Below, one piece after another: positions 9,755 to 19,003 of a stretch of DNA of 64,000 bases. The stretch's first letter is position 1. Each line of letters begins with the position of its first letter. A program made the position numbers and the translations under genes. Source of the DNA: Rhizobium sp. S152 (GTDB taxonomy: Bacteria > Pseudomonadota > Alphaproteobacteria > Rhizobiales > Rhizobiaceae); assembly GCF_030380735.1 (NCBI RefSeq), contig NZ_JAUDRZ010000025.1:310001-374000 (forward strand), read 5' to 3'. Below the pieces are notes generated by a model. That model did not search any database, had not been told where the DNA came from, and was given only the letters and a program-made list of their open reading frames with translations.

Positions 9755-10558
9755 TTAGCGACCGCGGAATTGCGGCGCGCGCTTCTCCAGGAAGGCGGTC
9801 GTGCCCTCCTTCTTGTCGTCGGTGGCGGCGCACAGGCCGAAATAGGATGCCTCAAGCAGCAGGCCGTCGTCCTGGCTCATCTCCATCCCCTTGTTGGCTG
9901 CTTCGAGCGCGAGCTTGACGGCGATGGGTGCGTTGGCAGCGATCTTCGCGATGATCGCCTCGGCGCGCGAAATCAGCTCGGCCGCGGGAACTATCTCGTT
10001 GATCAGGCCGATGCGATAGGCTTCCTCGGCAGTGATCATTTCGCCGGAAAGGATCAAATGAAGCGCCCTGCCCTTGCCGACCAGCCGCGGCAGGCGTTGC
10101 GTTCCTCCACCGCCCGGCACTAACCCGAGCTTGACTTCCGGTTGGCCAAACCTGGCCGAACCCACTGCTATCCGGATCGTGCAGGCCATGGCCGTCTCAC
10201 AGCCGCCGCCCAGTGCAAACCCGTTCACGGCGGCAACCACAGGCTTGCCCAGGTCCTCGATGAGGTCGAGAACCTTCTGCCCAAAACGGCTGGACTGCTC
10301 GGCCTCGAAAGCCGTCACTTGCGCGAGTTCGCTGATATCGGCGCCGGCGATAAACGCCTTGTCGCCGGCACCCGTCAAGATGACGCCCCTGATCGCCACA
10401 TCGTCCCGGGCGTCCTCGAAGACCGCCCGCAGGTCCGACCATGTCGACGTGTTGAGCGCGTTGAGCACTGCGGGACGATTGACGGTGACATAGGCAATGC
10501 TGCCCTTCTTTTCATAAAGGACGTTTGCGAGCGCAAGGCCCGCGTTTTCTGCAGACAT
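9755..10558 (-). CDS. Enoyl-CoA hydratase
   Basis: Crotonase-family hydratase. Both catalytic glutamates are present, in LGGGCETAMACT and FGQPEVKLGLVPGGGGTQRL, and the oxyanion motif AGADISELA is intact. The start is taken as the ATG at 10558 (MSAENAGLALA) with GGAGAG about 10 bases upstream, rather than the longer basic N-terminus. 267 residues is typical. Second gene of the operon, after the acyl-CoA dehydrogenase, fitting hydration of the enoyl-CoA made by that enzyme. Confidence 0.92.
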   Translation of the reverse strand: MSAENAGLALANVLYEKKGSIAYVTVNRPAVLNALNTSTWSDLRAVFEDARDDVAIRGVILTGAGDKAFIAGADISELAQVTAFEAEQSSRFGQKVLDLIEDLGKPVVAAVNGFALGGGCETAMACTIRIAVGSARFGQPEVKLGLVPGGGGTQRLPRLVGKGRALHLILSGEMITAEEAYRIGLINEIVPAAELISRAEAIIAKIAANAPIAVKLALEAANKGMEMSQDDGLLLEASYFGLCAATDDKKEGTTAFLEKRAPQFRGR

Positions 10559-10621
10559 GATGATAACTCTCCGACGAAAAGGGAGGCGCGCCACGCGGGA
10601 GGAACGTTGGCTCGCCGTTGC

Positions 10622-11836
10622 TCAGACGAATGCGCCGATGCCGGTAATCGCTTTGCCGACGATCAGATTCTGCATCTGATAAGTACCTTCGTACGAGTAC
10701 AGCGCTTCGGCGTCGGCAAAGAAGCGTCCGACGTTGTAGTCGGCAACGATCCCGTTGCCCCCCAGAAGTTCACGGCCCCATGCGACCGTTTCACGCGATT
10801 TCGAAGTGCAGAAGGCCTTCGCAAGCGAGGCGTGATGGTCGGCGAGCTTGCCTTCGTCGTCCATCTGCGCGAGGCGCAACATCAAGCATTGGCAGGCCGT
10901 GACGTTGGCCAGCATCTTGGCGAGGATGTCCTGCACCATCTGGAAGGATGCAATCGGCTTGCCGAATTGCAGCCGCTCCTGCGTATACTTCAGGGTCGCC
11001 TCGAACGCACCCATCTGCACGCCCGTCGATGCCCAGCCGACCATGTAGCGCGTCATCCTGAGGACGCGCGCGGTGTCGCGGAACGAATTGCCGCCCTGGA
11101 GGCGGTTTTCTTCCGGCACGGACACATTCTTCAGCGTGATCTGACCGTTTTGGACCACCTTGAGCGCGATCTTGTTCTCGATCTTCTCGACGCTGAAGCC
11201 CGGCGTGCTTTTGTTTTCGACGATGAAACCCTTGACCTGGTTGTCGGCGACGTCGCGCGCCCAGATGATCGAGATGTCACACCAAGTAGCGTTGCCGATC
11301 CAACGCTTCTGGCCGTTGAGCAACCAAGTGTCGCCCTCGCGCTTAGCCGTCGTTGTCAGCCCACCGCTGGCACCAGAACCGACCGTCGGCTCCGTCAGCC
11401 CGAAGCAGCCGATCTTTTCGAAGCGCGCCATTTGCGGCAGCCATTTCTGCCTCTGCTCTTCGGAGCCATCGAGAAAGATCGAGCCCATCGCCAGGCCGCT
11501 ATGGACGCCGAAGAAGGTGCAGAACGAAGCATCGACGCGGGCCAATTCCATGGCGACGAAGCCGAACAGCTTCTGGCTGCCGCCAGCGCAGCCATAGCCT
11601 TCGTAGCCGAGGCCGCCGATACCCAGCTCCTTGAACGACGCCAGCAGTTCGAAAGGAAAGGCATCCCGGGACCAGTACTTGTTGATGATCGGCTGGACCT
11701 CGGTTTCCATGTAGGCCCGCACCTTCTTTACCAGCGCGGCTTCGTCGGCGTTCAGGAGGTCAACGAGTTGATAGAAGTCGCTATTTGGCGCAGGCAACGC
11801 CTTCGATAGTGTATTCTCGACGGATGCAAATTCCAT
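10622..11836 (-). CDS. Acyl-CoA dehydrogenase (glutaryl-CoA/short-chain type)
   Basis: FAD-dependent alpha,beta-dehydrogenation of an acyl-CoA. The family motifs CFGLTEPTVGSGASG (FAD/substrate binding) and the C-terminal YSYEGTYQMQNLIVGKAITG are visible. The Glu of YEGTY aligns with the catalytic base position of glutaryl-CoA and plant ACX4-type enzymes. 404 residues is normal. It is the promoter-proximal gene of the seven-gene minus-strand operon (11836 to 3921), so it probably sets expression of the pathway. CaiA-like function on a betainyl-CoA is possible. Confidence 0.9.
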   Translation of the reverse strand: MEFASVENTLSKALPAPNSDFYQLVDLLNADEAALVKKVRAYMETEVQPIINKYWSRDAFPFELLASFKELGIGGLGYEGYGCAGGSQKLFGFVAMELARVDASFCTFFGVHSGLAMGSIFLDGSEEQRQKWLPQMARFEKIGCFGLTEPTVGSGASGGLTTTAKREGDTWLLNGQKRWIGNATWCDISIIWARDVADNQVKGFIVENKSTPGFSVEKIENKIALKVVQNGQITLKNVSVPEENRLQGGNSFRDTARVLRMTRYMVGWASTGVQMGAFEATLKYTQERLQFGKPIASFQMVQDILAKMLANVTACQCLMLRLAQMDDEGKLADHHASLAKAFCTSKSRETVAWGRELLGGNGIVADYNVGRFFADAEALYSYEGTYQMQNLIVGKAITGIGAFV

Positions 11837-12253
11837 TTCCTCTCCTGCTCAAAATCCGACCTACGTTCAGAGGCACGCGGCATGATAGCGTCGAGCTGCA
11901 TTGGTATATTGGAGAGAGTTGCGATGGATGGAATCTTATTGCTTAACATTCGCCGCGCCGCAGCATTCGCGGGGCACGCCACAAATTTAAGCAGCTAGTT
12001 TCACTGTATAATAGATAAATCACGATAGATCCGGCAGGAAGAACTGACGGTTGGAAATCGAAGCCGGGCAAGCACTTTTCCGGCAGTATGGCTCGCGCAT
12101 GAAGGTTTCGCAGGAAGGTTTTAACTACAAAGATACGGGCTTCAGATCGCACCGCATGACAGATGCCGGGCAAGCATCATTGGAGGCTCACCAGCACCGA
12201 GATTAATATCTCATTCCGCAAAGCAAGACGTCGACCGACTTCAGAGCCGAAAC
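11837..12253. other. Intergenic region upstream of the catabolic operon
   Basis: About 415 bp, relatively AT-rich near 11930-12020. It should contain the promoter and any operator for the acyl-CoA operon. No regulator gene is adjacent. Short ORFs on both strands lack ribosome-binding sites and look like noise. No defined operator could be recognised. Confidence 0.4.
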
Positions 12254-12697
12254 TCACTCCCAGTCGTCACGACCCCGGTTGCGGTATTTGTGCAGGGCAT
12301 ACCAGGCAACCAGGAGAAAGCCTCCGGCGAGTGCGATGTGCTCGACGAATGCCTGAAGGCCAGCGAAAAACCGGGCGGATGTCGTATGCCAGAAGGGATC
12401 TGCTACGAGAGATGCTGCGATGGTGAAGGCAGCCAGCCCCAGTGCCCCGAGCCATCGGCAAAACCCGGTTATCACAAGGATCGAGAACAGGATCTGAATG
12501 ACGATCGTGACGGCGGCGTAAGGAGCGGACGGGGTTAGTCCATAGTTGGCCATTTCGGCAATTCCGGCGTCGAAATCGACGAGCTTGTGGACGCCGCTTG
12601 TAAGGTATGGGGCGCATAGCAGGATCAATGCAATACGTCTCGCAGGATGGCTGGTCACGGTCTTGCATAGAATATTGACGACGGACGGAAGCCTCAT
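12254..12697 (-). CDS. DoxX-family membrane protein
   Basis: Small integral membrane protein, 147 residues, with four predicted helices (about 20-40, 62-82, 85-105 and 115-138) and the early APYLTSGVHKLVDF segment typical of DoxX/SURF4-like proteins. The function of bacterial DoxX members is poorly defined; some are linked to redox homeostasis. It lies 14 bp downstream of the mechanosensitive channel gene on the same strand and may be co-transcribed with it. Confidence 0.82.
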   Translation of the reverse strand: MRLPSVVNILCKTVTSHPARRIALILLCAPYLTSGVHKLVDFDAGIAEMANYGLTPSAPYAAVTIVIQILFSILVITGFCRWLGALGLAAFTIAASLVADPFWHTTSARFFAGLQAFVEHIALAGGFLLVAWYALHKYRNRGRDDWE

Positions 12698-12711
12698 TTC
12701 GTTTCTCCCAA

Positions 12712-14184
12712 TTATCTGTTCGGCAGATTGAAGAGTTCCCGAATTCTGTGTGCCAGCGTAAGAGCCGGCTTGTGTGCGCTGTCAGGCGCGAGCAGCTTCC
12801 GTTCCGTATCAAGCCGCTTCGCCAATACCGCGCTGAGTTCGTCTGCGATCGAAGGCCGTTCTGTCAGGATAGAGGCGATGTGCGACTGAGCGATCTCAAA
12901 GGCCACGACCGGCGTGAGCGCCGTGCTGGTGCCTGTCTCGGCCAGTCCGGTCAGCAGTCCGCCCTCGCCGAACCAGTCTCCGGGTGACAGCGTCAATAGT
13001 TCCGTTCCGTCATGGTCGATGGTGACGATCCCGGAGCGCAGGATGAGGATTGAGCTCAGAACCTCTCCCTGGCGGGCAATGACCTCTCCTTTCCTGAAGG
13101 CGCGGCGCACCATGGCTTCACTCAAGACTTCCTTCTCATCGTCGGTAAGAGATTCCAGAAGCGGGAGCGCGTTCAGAAGACGCCATGCTGTGCCAGGATG
13201 GGGCGCTTGTGGATCTGCAGTCCGTTCGGCGCGTGCCGGAGCGCCCGGCGCGTCCGCGAGCGTTACCCCCGCCGCCTTGGCATGCCTGTACGCGAGGTCG
13301 AACACCTCGTTCTGCGCCGAGGTCGAGGCGTCAAGGGTTGACAGGCGGTACTTGAGCTCGAGCTCGATCCCCTGGGCGTCGATGGAGGCCACCTTCACAG
13401 ACGGAGACGGAAACCGGAGTATGTTGTTTGCACCCCTGAGGGCTGTCTCCATAAGCTCGACAGCCGCGCCCGGCGTAGTGGTGAGCGCGAGCCTCACCTT
13501 CACCGATGCGGCATGTGATGTGTCCGGCTTGCTGCGATTGACGAGCTTCGATTTCGCCAGGGAGCTGTTCGGTATCGTCACCAAATCGTTGTCACCGTTG
13601 AGTAGATGCGTTGCGCGCCAATTGGTTTCCACCACCCTGCCCTCACCTCCATCTTCGAGCGCGATCCAGTCTCCCACGGTATAGGGGCGGCCGAGATTGA
13701 GCGCGATCCCGGAGAAGACGTCGCTGAGCGTGTTCTGGAGCGCCAGGCCGAGGATGATCGCGAAGACGCCCGACGTTGCCACCAGGGTGCCGACAGGGAC
13801 GCTGAAGACGTAGGAAATGATCGAAAGGAAGGCGCCGACATAGATGACCGCCACCACGAGATCCTGAAGGAGCCGCGCCTCTCGCGGCTGCCGCTCGAAT
13901 ATCAGGAAAATTCTGACGAAACCGACCAGGCAGGCCGACCCTACAAGCCACCACGCCGCCTTGGCGATCGAAAGAGAGATGCCATCGACCTTGTCAGAGC
14001 CGATTGCCGCCGGAGTGAATGGCGCGTCGTTGTTCACATACAGGAGGGCGCTCAGCAGGACGAAAAGTGCAATCCTGTTCAGCAGGCGAAGATTGCGGCT
14101 GTTCCGAAAGACAACCCAGTTTGTCAAACCGAAGACAATTGCCAGTAGGAGAAGTTGGATGGCGGCGTTGCTTGCGAGATCCAT
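12712..14184 (-). CDS. MscS-type mechanosensitive channel with C-terminal cyclic-nucleotide-binding domain
   Basis: Membrane channel of the small-conductance family fused to a cNMP-binding domain, suggesting ligand gating or modulation. Four N-terminal helices (about 5-145) lead into the MscS beta domain with WRATHLLNGDNDLVTIPNSS. The C-terminal part (about 340-480) is a CAP-type fold with FRKGEVIARQGE and PGDWFGEGGLLTG. The start is set at the ATG at 14184, preceded by CGGAGG, trimming eleven residues from the longest frame. Such bacterial cyclic-nucleotide-gated MscS fusions are known as bCNG channels. Confidence 0.9.
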   Translation of the reverse strand: MDLASNAAIQLLLLAIVFGLTNWVVFRNSRNLRLLNRIALFVLLSALLYVNNDAPFTPAAIGSDKVDGISLSIAKAAWWLVGSACLVGFVRIFLIFERQPREARLLQDLVVAVIYVGAFLSIISYVFSVPVGTLVATSGVFAIILGLALQNTLSDVFSGIALNLGRPYTVGDWIALEDGGEGRVVETNWRATHLLNGDNDLVTIPNSSLAKSKLVNRSKPDTSHAASVKVRLALTTTPGAAVELMETALRGANNILRFPSPSVKVASIDAQGIELELKYRLSTLDASTSAQNEVFDLAYRHAKAAGVTLADAPGAPARAERTADPQAPHPGTAWRLLNALPLLESLTDDEKEVLSEAMVRRAFRKGEVIARQGEVLSSILILRSGIVTIDHDGTELLTLSPGDWFGEGGLLTGLAETGTSTALTPVVAFEIAQSHIASILTERPSIADELSAVLAKRLDTERKLLAPDSAHKPALTLAHRIRELFNLPNR

Positions 14185-14298
14185 GGTCGAAACCTCCGAC
14201 GATTTGAAGCTGAGCAAGCCGTTCCTGCACCCGGCCTCCCTCTTTAAAAGTGCATCAGCCGCAGAAATCCGGGCCGCCGTCCATTGCTGCAGACCTGT

Positions 14299-15645
14299 TC
14301 AAACGTGGCGCTGGTCGCTCGGGTCACTCGGCAAGAGCTGAGGCAATCCGGCCCTCAAATTCGACTGGTGAGACATCGGAGTTGCAGATTCCCAGGCGGG
14401 AGACATCAACGTAATCAATCTAGCGTTTCGCTGGCCCCTCACGTGGACCCACAGCCAGCCCCAGGCGACTGAAAATCGGCTTCGCGACCCGATGAGAAAC
14501 AGGATGTGCACTGCGCCCCACATCCACCAGGCAAGCCATCCCGTCATCGTGATCCAGACGAAGTCTATCACGGCCGCGCGTTTGCCGATCGTCGCCAGGC
14601 TTCCCTGGTCCCTATAGACAAAGGGCTTTGACTCCGGCTTTCCGGCAAGCCTGTCGCGGATCAGCCGAGCGACGAATTTTCCCTGTTGTTTCGCCGCGGG
14701 TGCCACTCCGGGCACCGGACGGCCATCCGCTCGCTTGCACGTCGTTGTGTCGCCGATCGCAAACACACCGGGCCATCCCGGCACTTCCAGTTTGTCGCTG
14801 ACGGCAATCCTGCCCGCCTTGTCGGCCGGGGCGCCCAGCCATTCGGCGGCCTTCGAAGCCTTCACGCCGGCAGCCCACAGCACGGTGCAACATGGGATGA
14901 TCCGCTTGCCGACGGCGATGCGATCGGTCTCGCATCCTGTCACCGGCTCTCCAGTCAACACTTCTACACCGCGATGATCGAGGGCTCTTCTCGCATAGTT
15001 GCTAAGGGATTCGCGGAAGGTTCCGAGTAGCCGTGCCCCGGCTTCGAGCAACAGCACCCTGGCATTCCTGATGTCGATGTTTCGGAACTCCCGCGCAATC
15101 GGGCCGTTTCTGATCTCGGCGATCATGCCTGCAAGTTCGACGCCCGTCGGGCCGCCACCGATCACTGCGAACGTCATGAGCGCCTTGCGCCGATCGGGGT
15201 CTCGTTCGATCTCCGCCTGCTCGAAGGCAGAGAGGATACGTCTCCGGATATTGACCGCGTCCTCCACGGTCTTCAATCCCGGAGCGTTGCCAGCCCAGTC
15301 GTCGTGACCGAAATAGGCATGCGTCGCCCCGGTCGCGATCACTAGCATGTCATACGGAACGCTGTCGCCCCCCGCCATCAGAACGGTTTTTGCGATCTTG
15401 TCCAATCCGACGACCTCGCCCATGACCGTCGTCACGTCGCTCCGATCACGAAACAACCGACGAATAGGCCAGGCTATGTCGGCAGGCGAGAGGATGGCGG
15501 TCGCGACTTGATAGAGCAGCGGCTGGAACAGGTGATGGTTGCGACGATCGATTAGCGTTATCTCAGCACCCGTACCTCTGAGCGAATTCACGAGTGTTGT
15601 GCCGCCAAAGCCTGCCCCGACAACGACGATCCTATGGGCGGTCAT
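14299..15645 (-). CDS. ndh: Type II NADH:quinone oxidoreductase
   Basis: Single-subunit, non-pumping NADH dehydrogenase. The FAD-binding motif RIVVVGAGFGGTTLV is at the N-terminus and the second dinucleotide fold FAVIGGGPTGVELAGMIAE about residue 165. VFAIGDTTTC marks the FAD-binding Asp, and a C-terminal hydrophobic helix (about 385-410) is the membrane anchor. The ATG at 15645 has AGGAG eight bases upstream and overlaps the upstream permease gene by 14 bp, which argues for translational coupling. This start removes 23 residues from the longest frame. Confidence 0.9.
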   Translation of the reverse strand: MTAHRIVVVGAGFGGTTLVNSLRGTGAEITLIDRRNHHLFQPLLYQVATAILSPADIAWPIRRLFRDRSDVTTVMGEVVGLDKIAKTVLMAGGDSVPYDMLVIATGATHAYFGHDDWAGNAPGLKTVEDAVNIRRRILSAFEQAEIERDPDRRKALMTFAVIGGGPTGVELAGMIAEIRNGPIAREFRNIDIRNARVLLLEAGARLLGTFRESLSNYARRALDHRGVEVLTGEPVTGCETDRIAVGKRIIPCCTVLWAAGVKASKAAEWLGAPADKAGRIAVSDKLEVPGWPGVFAIGDTTTCKRADGRPVPGVAPAAKQQGKFVARLIRDRLAGKPESKPFVYRDQGSLATIGKRAAVIDFVWITMTGWLAWWMWGAVHILFLIGSRSRFSVAWGWLWVHVRGQRNARLITLMSPAWESATPMSHQSNLRAGLPQLLPSDPSDQRHV

Positions 15646-16792
15646 CTGGTGCTCTCCTGTTCCAAGTTGCAAGTGCCTCGAGGGCGATCGCGAGCATGAC
15701 ATAGGTGGTCGCAAGAACCCCCAGGCTCAGAACTTGCGACCGTACGTCCGTTAGCTCGGCGCCAAGCTGTCCGACATTGACGAGCGCGTTGATCGCGCTG
15801 GTGCTCGGAACGACAAGCGCAATCGATCTGAGCGGTTCAGGAATGGCATCGCCCGGCCAGGAAAACCCCGAGAGAAACAGAAACGGCATCCCGATCGCTG
15901 CCGAGACGAGCTGCACCACGATTGGGCTGCGAAAAAGCCGGGCGACGACCATTCCAAGTCCAGCCACCGCCAGGACGAACGGAAGCGCCACCAGGAAGAT
16001 GGCGCCCGGAGGGCCGAGCCGCGGAATGCCGTAGAGATAAGGAAGGATGATCAGGTAGTAGGAAAAGACCAGTGATTCCAATACAAGGTAGGCGACCAGC
16101 CTGCCGCCGACCCTGACCATGGCGCCAGCCCTTGCGACAAGCTGGCCCTGATCCGGGTCGGGATATGTTCCGAGCAGGCCGACGCCGATCAGCAGCGTCT
16201 GCTGGAGGATGAGGACGAATGCGGCGGGCAGGATATAGGTGGCGTAGCCGCCTTGCGGATTGAACAGTGGGATCGCCGTCGTCGGCATCGGATCGGGCGC
16301 GGCGGCCGCGATCGCCGGATCGACGGAGGCGGCAATCAGCCTGCCGGTCTCGACTTCCGCCCCCACCGTCTTTGCCAGCGCATTTACAGCACCGGGAACG
16401 CGGGAATTGATCAGGAAGTAGCTCGCATCGCCATAGAGCGCGACCGGAGCGGCTCTTCCATGAAGCAGATCGCGCTCGAAGTACTGGGGAATGACCAGAA
16501 TACCGTAGACGTTTCGGGCAAAGACTTCTCTTTCCGCCGAGGCCTGATCCGGAAGGACTGCGCCGATCGACACGTCCGCGCTTGCATCCAGCCGCCGGGC
16601 GAACTGGCGGCTCATGTCGGTGCCATCCAGATCGACCACTGCGATCGGCACGTCCCGGAGCGCTTCCGTGCGGTAGGGCTGCGGGTAGAAGACCGAATAG
16701 AGGACAATCGCCAGCACCATGACCGAGAACACGGGCCGTAGCGTGAAGATGCGCCGGAGCTCGTGGCGGAAGACGTAGAGCAACCCACTCAT
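15632..16792 (-). CDS. ABC-2 type exporter permease (second of pair)
   Basis: Membrane component of an ABC-2 efflux system, 386 residues. One N-terminal helix (about 22-40) and a large periplasmic domain (DVPIAVVDLDGTDMSR through residue 175) precede five C-terminal helices, the YhhJ/YbhR-type layout. It overlaps the preceding permease by 4 bp. No ATPase gene lies in the cluster, so either a distant ATPase is shared or the pair works without one. Confidence 0.85.
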   Translation of the reverse strand: MSGLLYVFRHELRRIFTLRPVFSVMVLAIVLYSVFYPQPYRTEALRDVPIAVVDLDGTDMSRQFARRLDASADVSIGAVLPDQASAEREVFARNVYGILVIPQYFERDLLHGRAAPVALYGDASYFLINSRVPGAVNALAKTVGAEVETGRLIAASVDPAIAAAAPDPMPTTAIPLFNPQGGYATYILPAAFVLILQQTLLIGVGLLGTYPDPDQGQLVARAGAMVRVGGRLVAYLVLESLVFSYYLIILPYLYGIPRLGPPGAIFLVALPFVLAVAGLGMVVARLFRSPIVVQLVSAAIGMPFLFLSGFSWPGDAIPEPLRSIALVVPSTSAINALVNVGQLGAELTDVRSQVLSLGVLATTYVMLAIALEALATWNRRAPDDRP

Positions 16793-18003
16793 GCGATCGC
16801 CTCCGTAGGTACGGCGACACGCTTTGCGCGATCGGCACGCCTGCCGATTGTCTCCAGACGCAGGGCCGTCATCGACGCAAAGAAGATCGCCATGAAGAGC
16901 AGGACCGCGATCGGACGGACGGAGAGATCAAGCGGCGTGCCCCGAACCGTTTGGTCGATGCGCGCCATCAAATACCAAGTGCCCGGCAGGATTTGCCCCC
17001 AATGATAGGCGAAGGCGTTCATGCCGATCCGTGGAAAGCCGATGCCCATGAATCCGAAGGCGGGTGCAGTGATGAGAGTCGCTATGCTGACCGCGCTCTG
17101 CATGGGCTTGAGGACAAGCCCGATTAGCGCGCCGAAGAACTGGTTGGCGAGAATGAACAATATCCCCGCAGCAAGCAGAAGGAGCCGGTCGCCGCGAAGG
17201 GGTAGCCCGAAGTGGACCAAGAGCAGAGCGTCGGCGACGCCCAGGACGAAGAGAAACACCAGGGTGTAAGGAAGCATCTTGGCAATCATCGCCGGCCACA
17301 GGCCGCCACCGAGACGTCGCAGTACGCGAAGGCGATGACGTGTCTCCGCGTCCCGTCCGATCGAGTAGGCCATGGTCGTCACGACGACCGTCTGCAGGAT
17401 TGCCGGAAGCAGTGCCGTCAGGAGAAAGTGGGTGTAGTTCAGGGTTGGATTGAACAGCGGATTGATCTGGACGGGAATCGGCGCGAGCGACGACTGCGCG
17501 ATGTCGGCAGGTTGTCCGCGCGCCGTTCTGAGCGACAAGCGAATGCCCGCCTCGACACCGGCAAGCGCCGCATTTACGCCCCGCAACGTCAGATTGCCGG
17601 CCGTCATCCGCTGTGTGTTGTAGAAGAAGACCACCTCCGGCCTACGGCCCGCAAAGACGTCGCGTTCAAGGTCTTTCGGTATCATCAGCAGGCCGTGAAC
17701 CTTTCCCGACAGGATCAACCGACGGCCTTCGCCGAGGTCACTCACCTGCATCACCACAGCGGCGTCCGGGGTCGCATCGACCGTGCGGATGATGGTGCGC
17801 GACAGGTCGCTTCCGTCGAGATTCAGGACAGCGATGGGTAGCCGCGTTGCCAGCCCTTGGCTGAAGACGATCGACAGTACGCCCATCAGCATCAGCGGCA
17901 GAAGCACCGTCAGGAACGGCAGAAAGGGCCGCTTGCGAAATTGCGCGGCCTCTCTCAGGAAAACGAGGGAAAAACCCGGCCTGATGCCGCGAGCGCCGGG
18001 CAT
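16789..18003 (-). CDS. ABC-2 type exporter permease (first of pair)
   Basis: Paralogous in layout to its downstream partner: N-terminal helix, periplasmic domain with LPIAVLNLDGSDLSRTI, then five helices after about residue 215. The start is placed at the ATG at 18003, one base past the HlyD stop and preceded by GGGAGG inside the end of that gene, rather than at the upstream in-frame start at 18039. Both permeases share the VLNLDGSDLSR / VVDLDGTDMSR motif, so they likely form a heterodimer. Confidence 0.85.
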   Translation of the reverse strand: MPGARGIRPGFSLVFLREAAQFRKRPFLPFLTVLLPLMLMGVLSIVFSQGLATRLPIAVLNLDGSDLSRTIIRTVDATPDAAVVMQVSDLGEGRRLILSGKVHGLLMIPKDLERDVFAGRRPEVVFFYNTQRMTAGNLTLRGVNAALAGVEAGIRLSLRTARGQPADIAQSSLAPIPVQINPLFNPTLNYTHFLLTALLPAILQTVVVTTMAYSIGRDAETRHRLRVLRRLGGGLWPAMIAKMLPYTLVFLFVLGVADALLLVHFGLPLRGDRLLLLAAGILFILANQFFGALIGLVLKPMQSAVSIATLITAPAFGFMGIGFPRIGMNAFAYHWGQILPGTWYLMARIDQTVRGTPLDLSVRPIAVLLFMAIFFASMTALRLETIGRRADRAKRVAVPTEAIA

Positions 18004-18004
18004 C

Positions 18005-19003
18005 TCAACGGCCTCCCTTCTTCCATGAGGCGATGGCACTCATTCCGGGACGCAATCCTTCGACGGGCGCTACCGGCTCGGCGCGAACCTCGAATGTCCG
18101 GAGGTCGAAGTCTCCGGTGGCGCGTGTCGCGCGCCACGTCGCGTATTGTCCCTGGGCGTTGATGACGGTCACTTTCACATCGACAAGCATATTGCCAAGC
18201 GCCGGGACGGTGACCGCAAACGTGTCGCCGATCTTCAGCCCTTCGAGGAGATCTTCACGCAGATTGAAGGTGAACCACGGATGCGCGATGTCGATTAGTG
18301 AAAACAGCGGCGCTCCCGGGCTGAAGTTCTCGCCAAGCTCGGCGACACGGGTCGTGACCTGTCCGTCGATCGGCGCGCGTATCGTCAGCTCTGCGATGTC
18401 GGTCTTCTGCTGGTCTAGCGTCGCCCGGGCCTGATCGACCTTGGAGGCGGCAAGTGCCTTTTCCTCCTTGCTGGCACCCGACACGGCAAGCTCGAGGTTG
18501 GCCTGGGCAGCCTCGCGCTTGCGGATCGCGGCCTCCAGATTGCGCCTGGATTCGTCGACGGTCGCCTGCGCTGCGGCCGCCGAACTGAAGAGCCGCTCCT
18601 GTCGCTGCTGGTTGGTCTGATAGAGGACGACGTCGGCCTGCGCAGCGTCGACTTCGGCCTGGCGGGCCGCGATGGTCTCCGGCCGGGTGCTATTGACCCT
18701 CACCAGATCAGCCTGCGCAACACCAAGAGCCGCTTCTGTAGAGTGCATGGCGGAAACGAGCTGCGGACTTTCGAGCTCGGCGATCGTCTCGTCCTTCTTG
18801 ACGGTGTCACCCACATCGGCATTTAAGACACGGATACGGCCCGAGACGCGCGGGCTGATATCGACGCGATCTGTCGAAACTTCACCCTGGACAACCAGCG
18901 GCGGCGGAAGGGTCGCGAACCAGAGCAGCACGCCGAGCGCGCCGAGGCATGCAAGCGCGATCAGCAGTCGAAGAACACGTCCCATAGTTCCGCCCTCGAT
19001 CAC
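18005..19003 (-). CDS. HlyD/EmrA-family membrane fusion protein
   Basis: Periplasmic adaptor of an efflux system. An N-terminal membrane anchor (about 10-27) is followed by the split biotinyl-lipoyl domain (VQGEVSTDRVDISPRVSGRI), a long alpha-helical hairpin (about 75-190) and the closing lipoyl/barrel segment (IRAPIDGQVTTRVAELGE). A GTG start at 19003 overlaps the SDR stop by 4 bp; an internal ATG at 18985 is an alternative. The gene order adaptor, permease, permease matches YhiI/YhhJ-type exporters except for the missing ATPase. Confidence 0.88.
   Translation of the reverse strand: MIEGGTMGRVLRLLIALACLGALGVLLWFATLPPPLVVQGEVSTDRVDISPRVSGRIRVLNADVGDTVKKDETIAELESPQLVSAMHSTEAALGVAQADLVRVNSTRPETIAARQAEVDAAQADVVLYQTNQQRQERLFSSAAAAQATVDESRRNLEAAIRKREAAQANLELAVSGASKEEKALAASKVDQARATLDQQKTDIAELTIRAPIDGQVTTRVAELGENFSPGAPLFSLIDIAHPWFTFNLREDLLEGLKIGDTFAVTVPALGNMLVDVKVTVINAQGQYATWRATRATGDFDLRTFEVRAEPVAPVEGLRPGMSAIASWKKGGR

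Noticed and set aside
10142..11809. 555-codon plus-strand ORF opposite the crotonase and acyl-CoA dehydrogenase genes
   Set aside because: Spans two genuine minus-strand genes and their gap, with no recognisable domain; codon-bias shadow.
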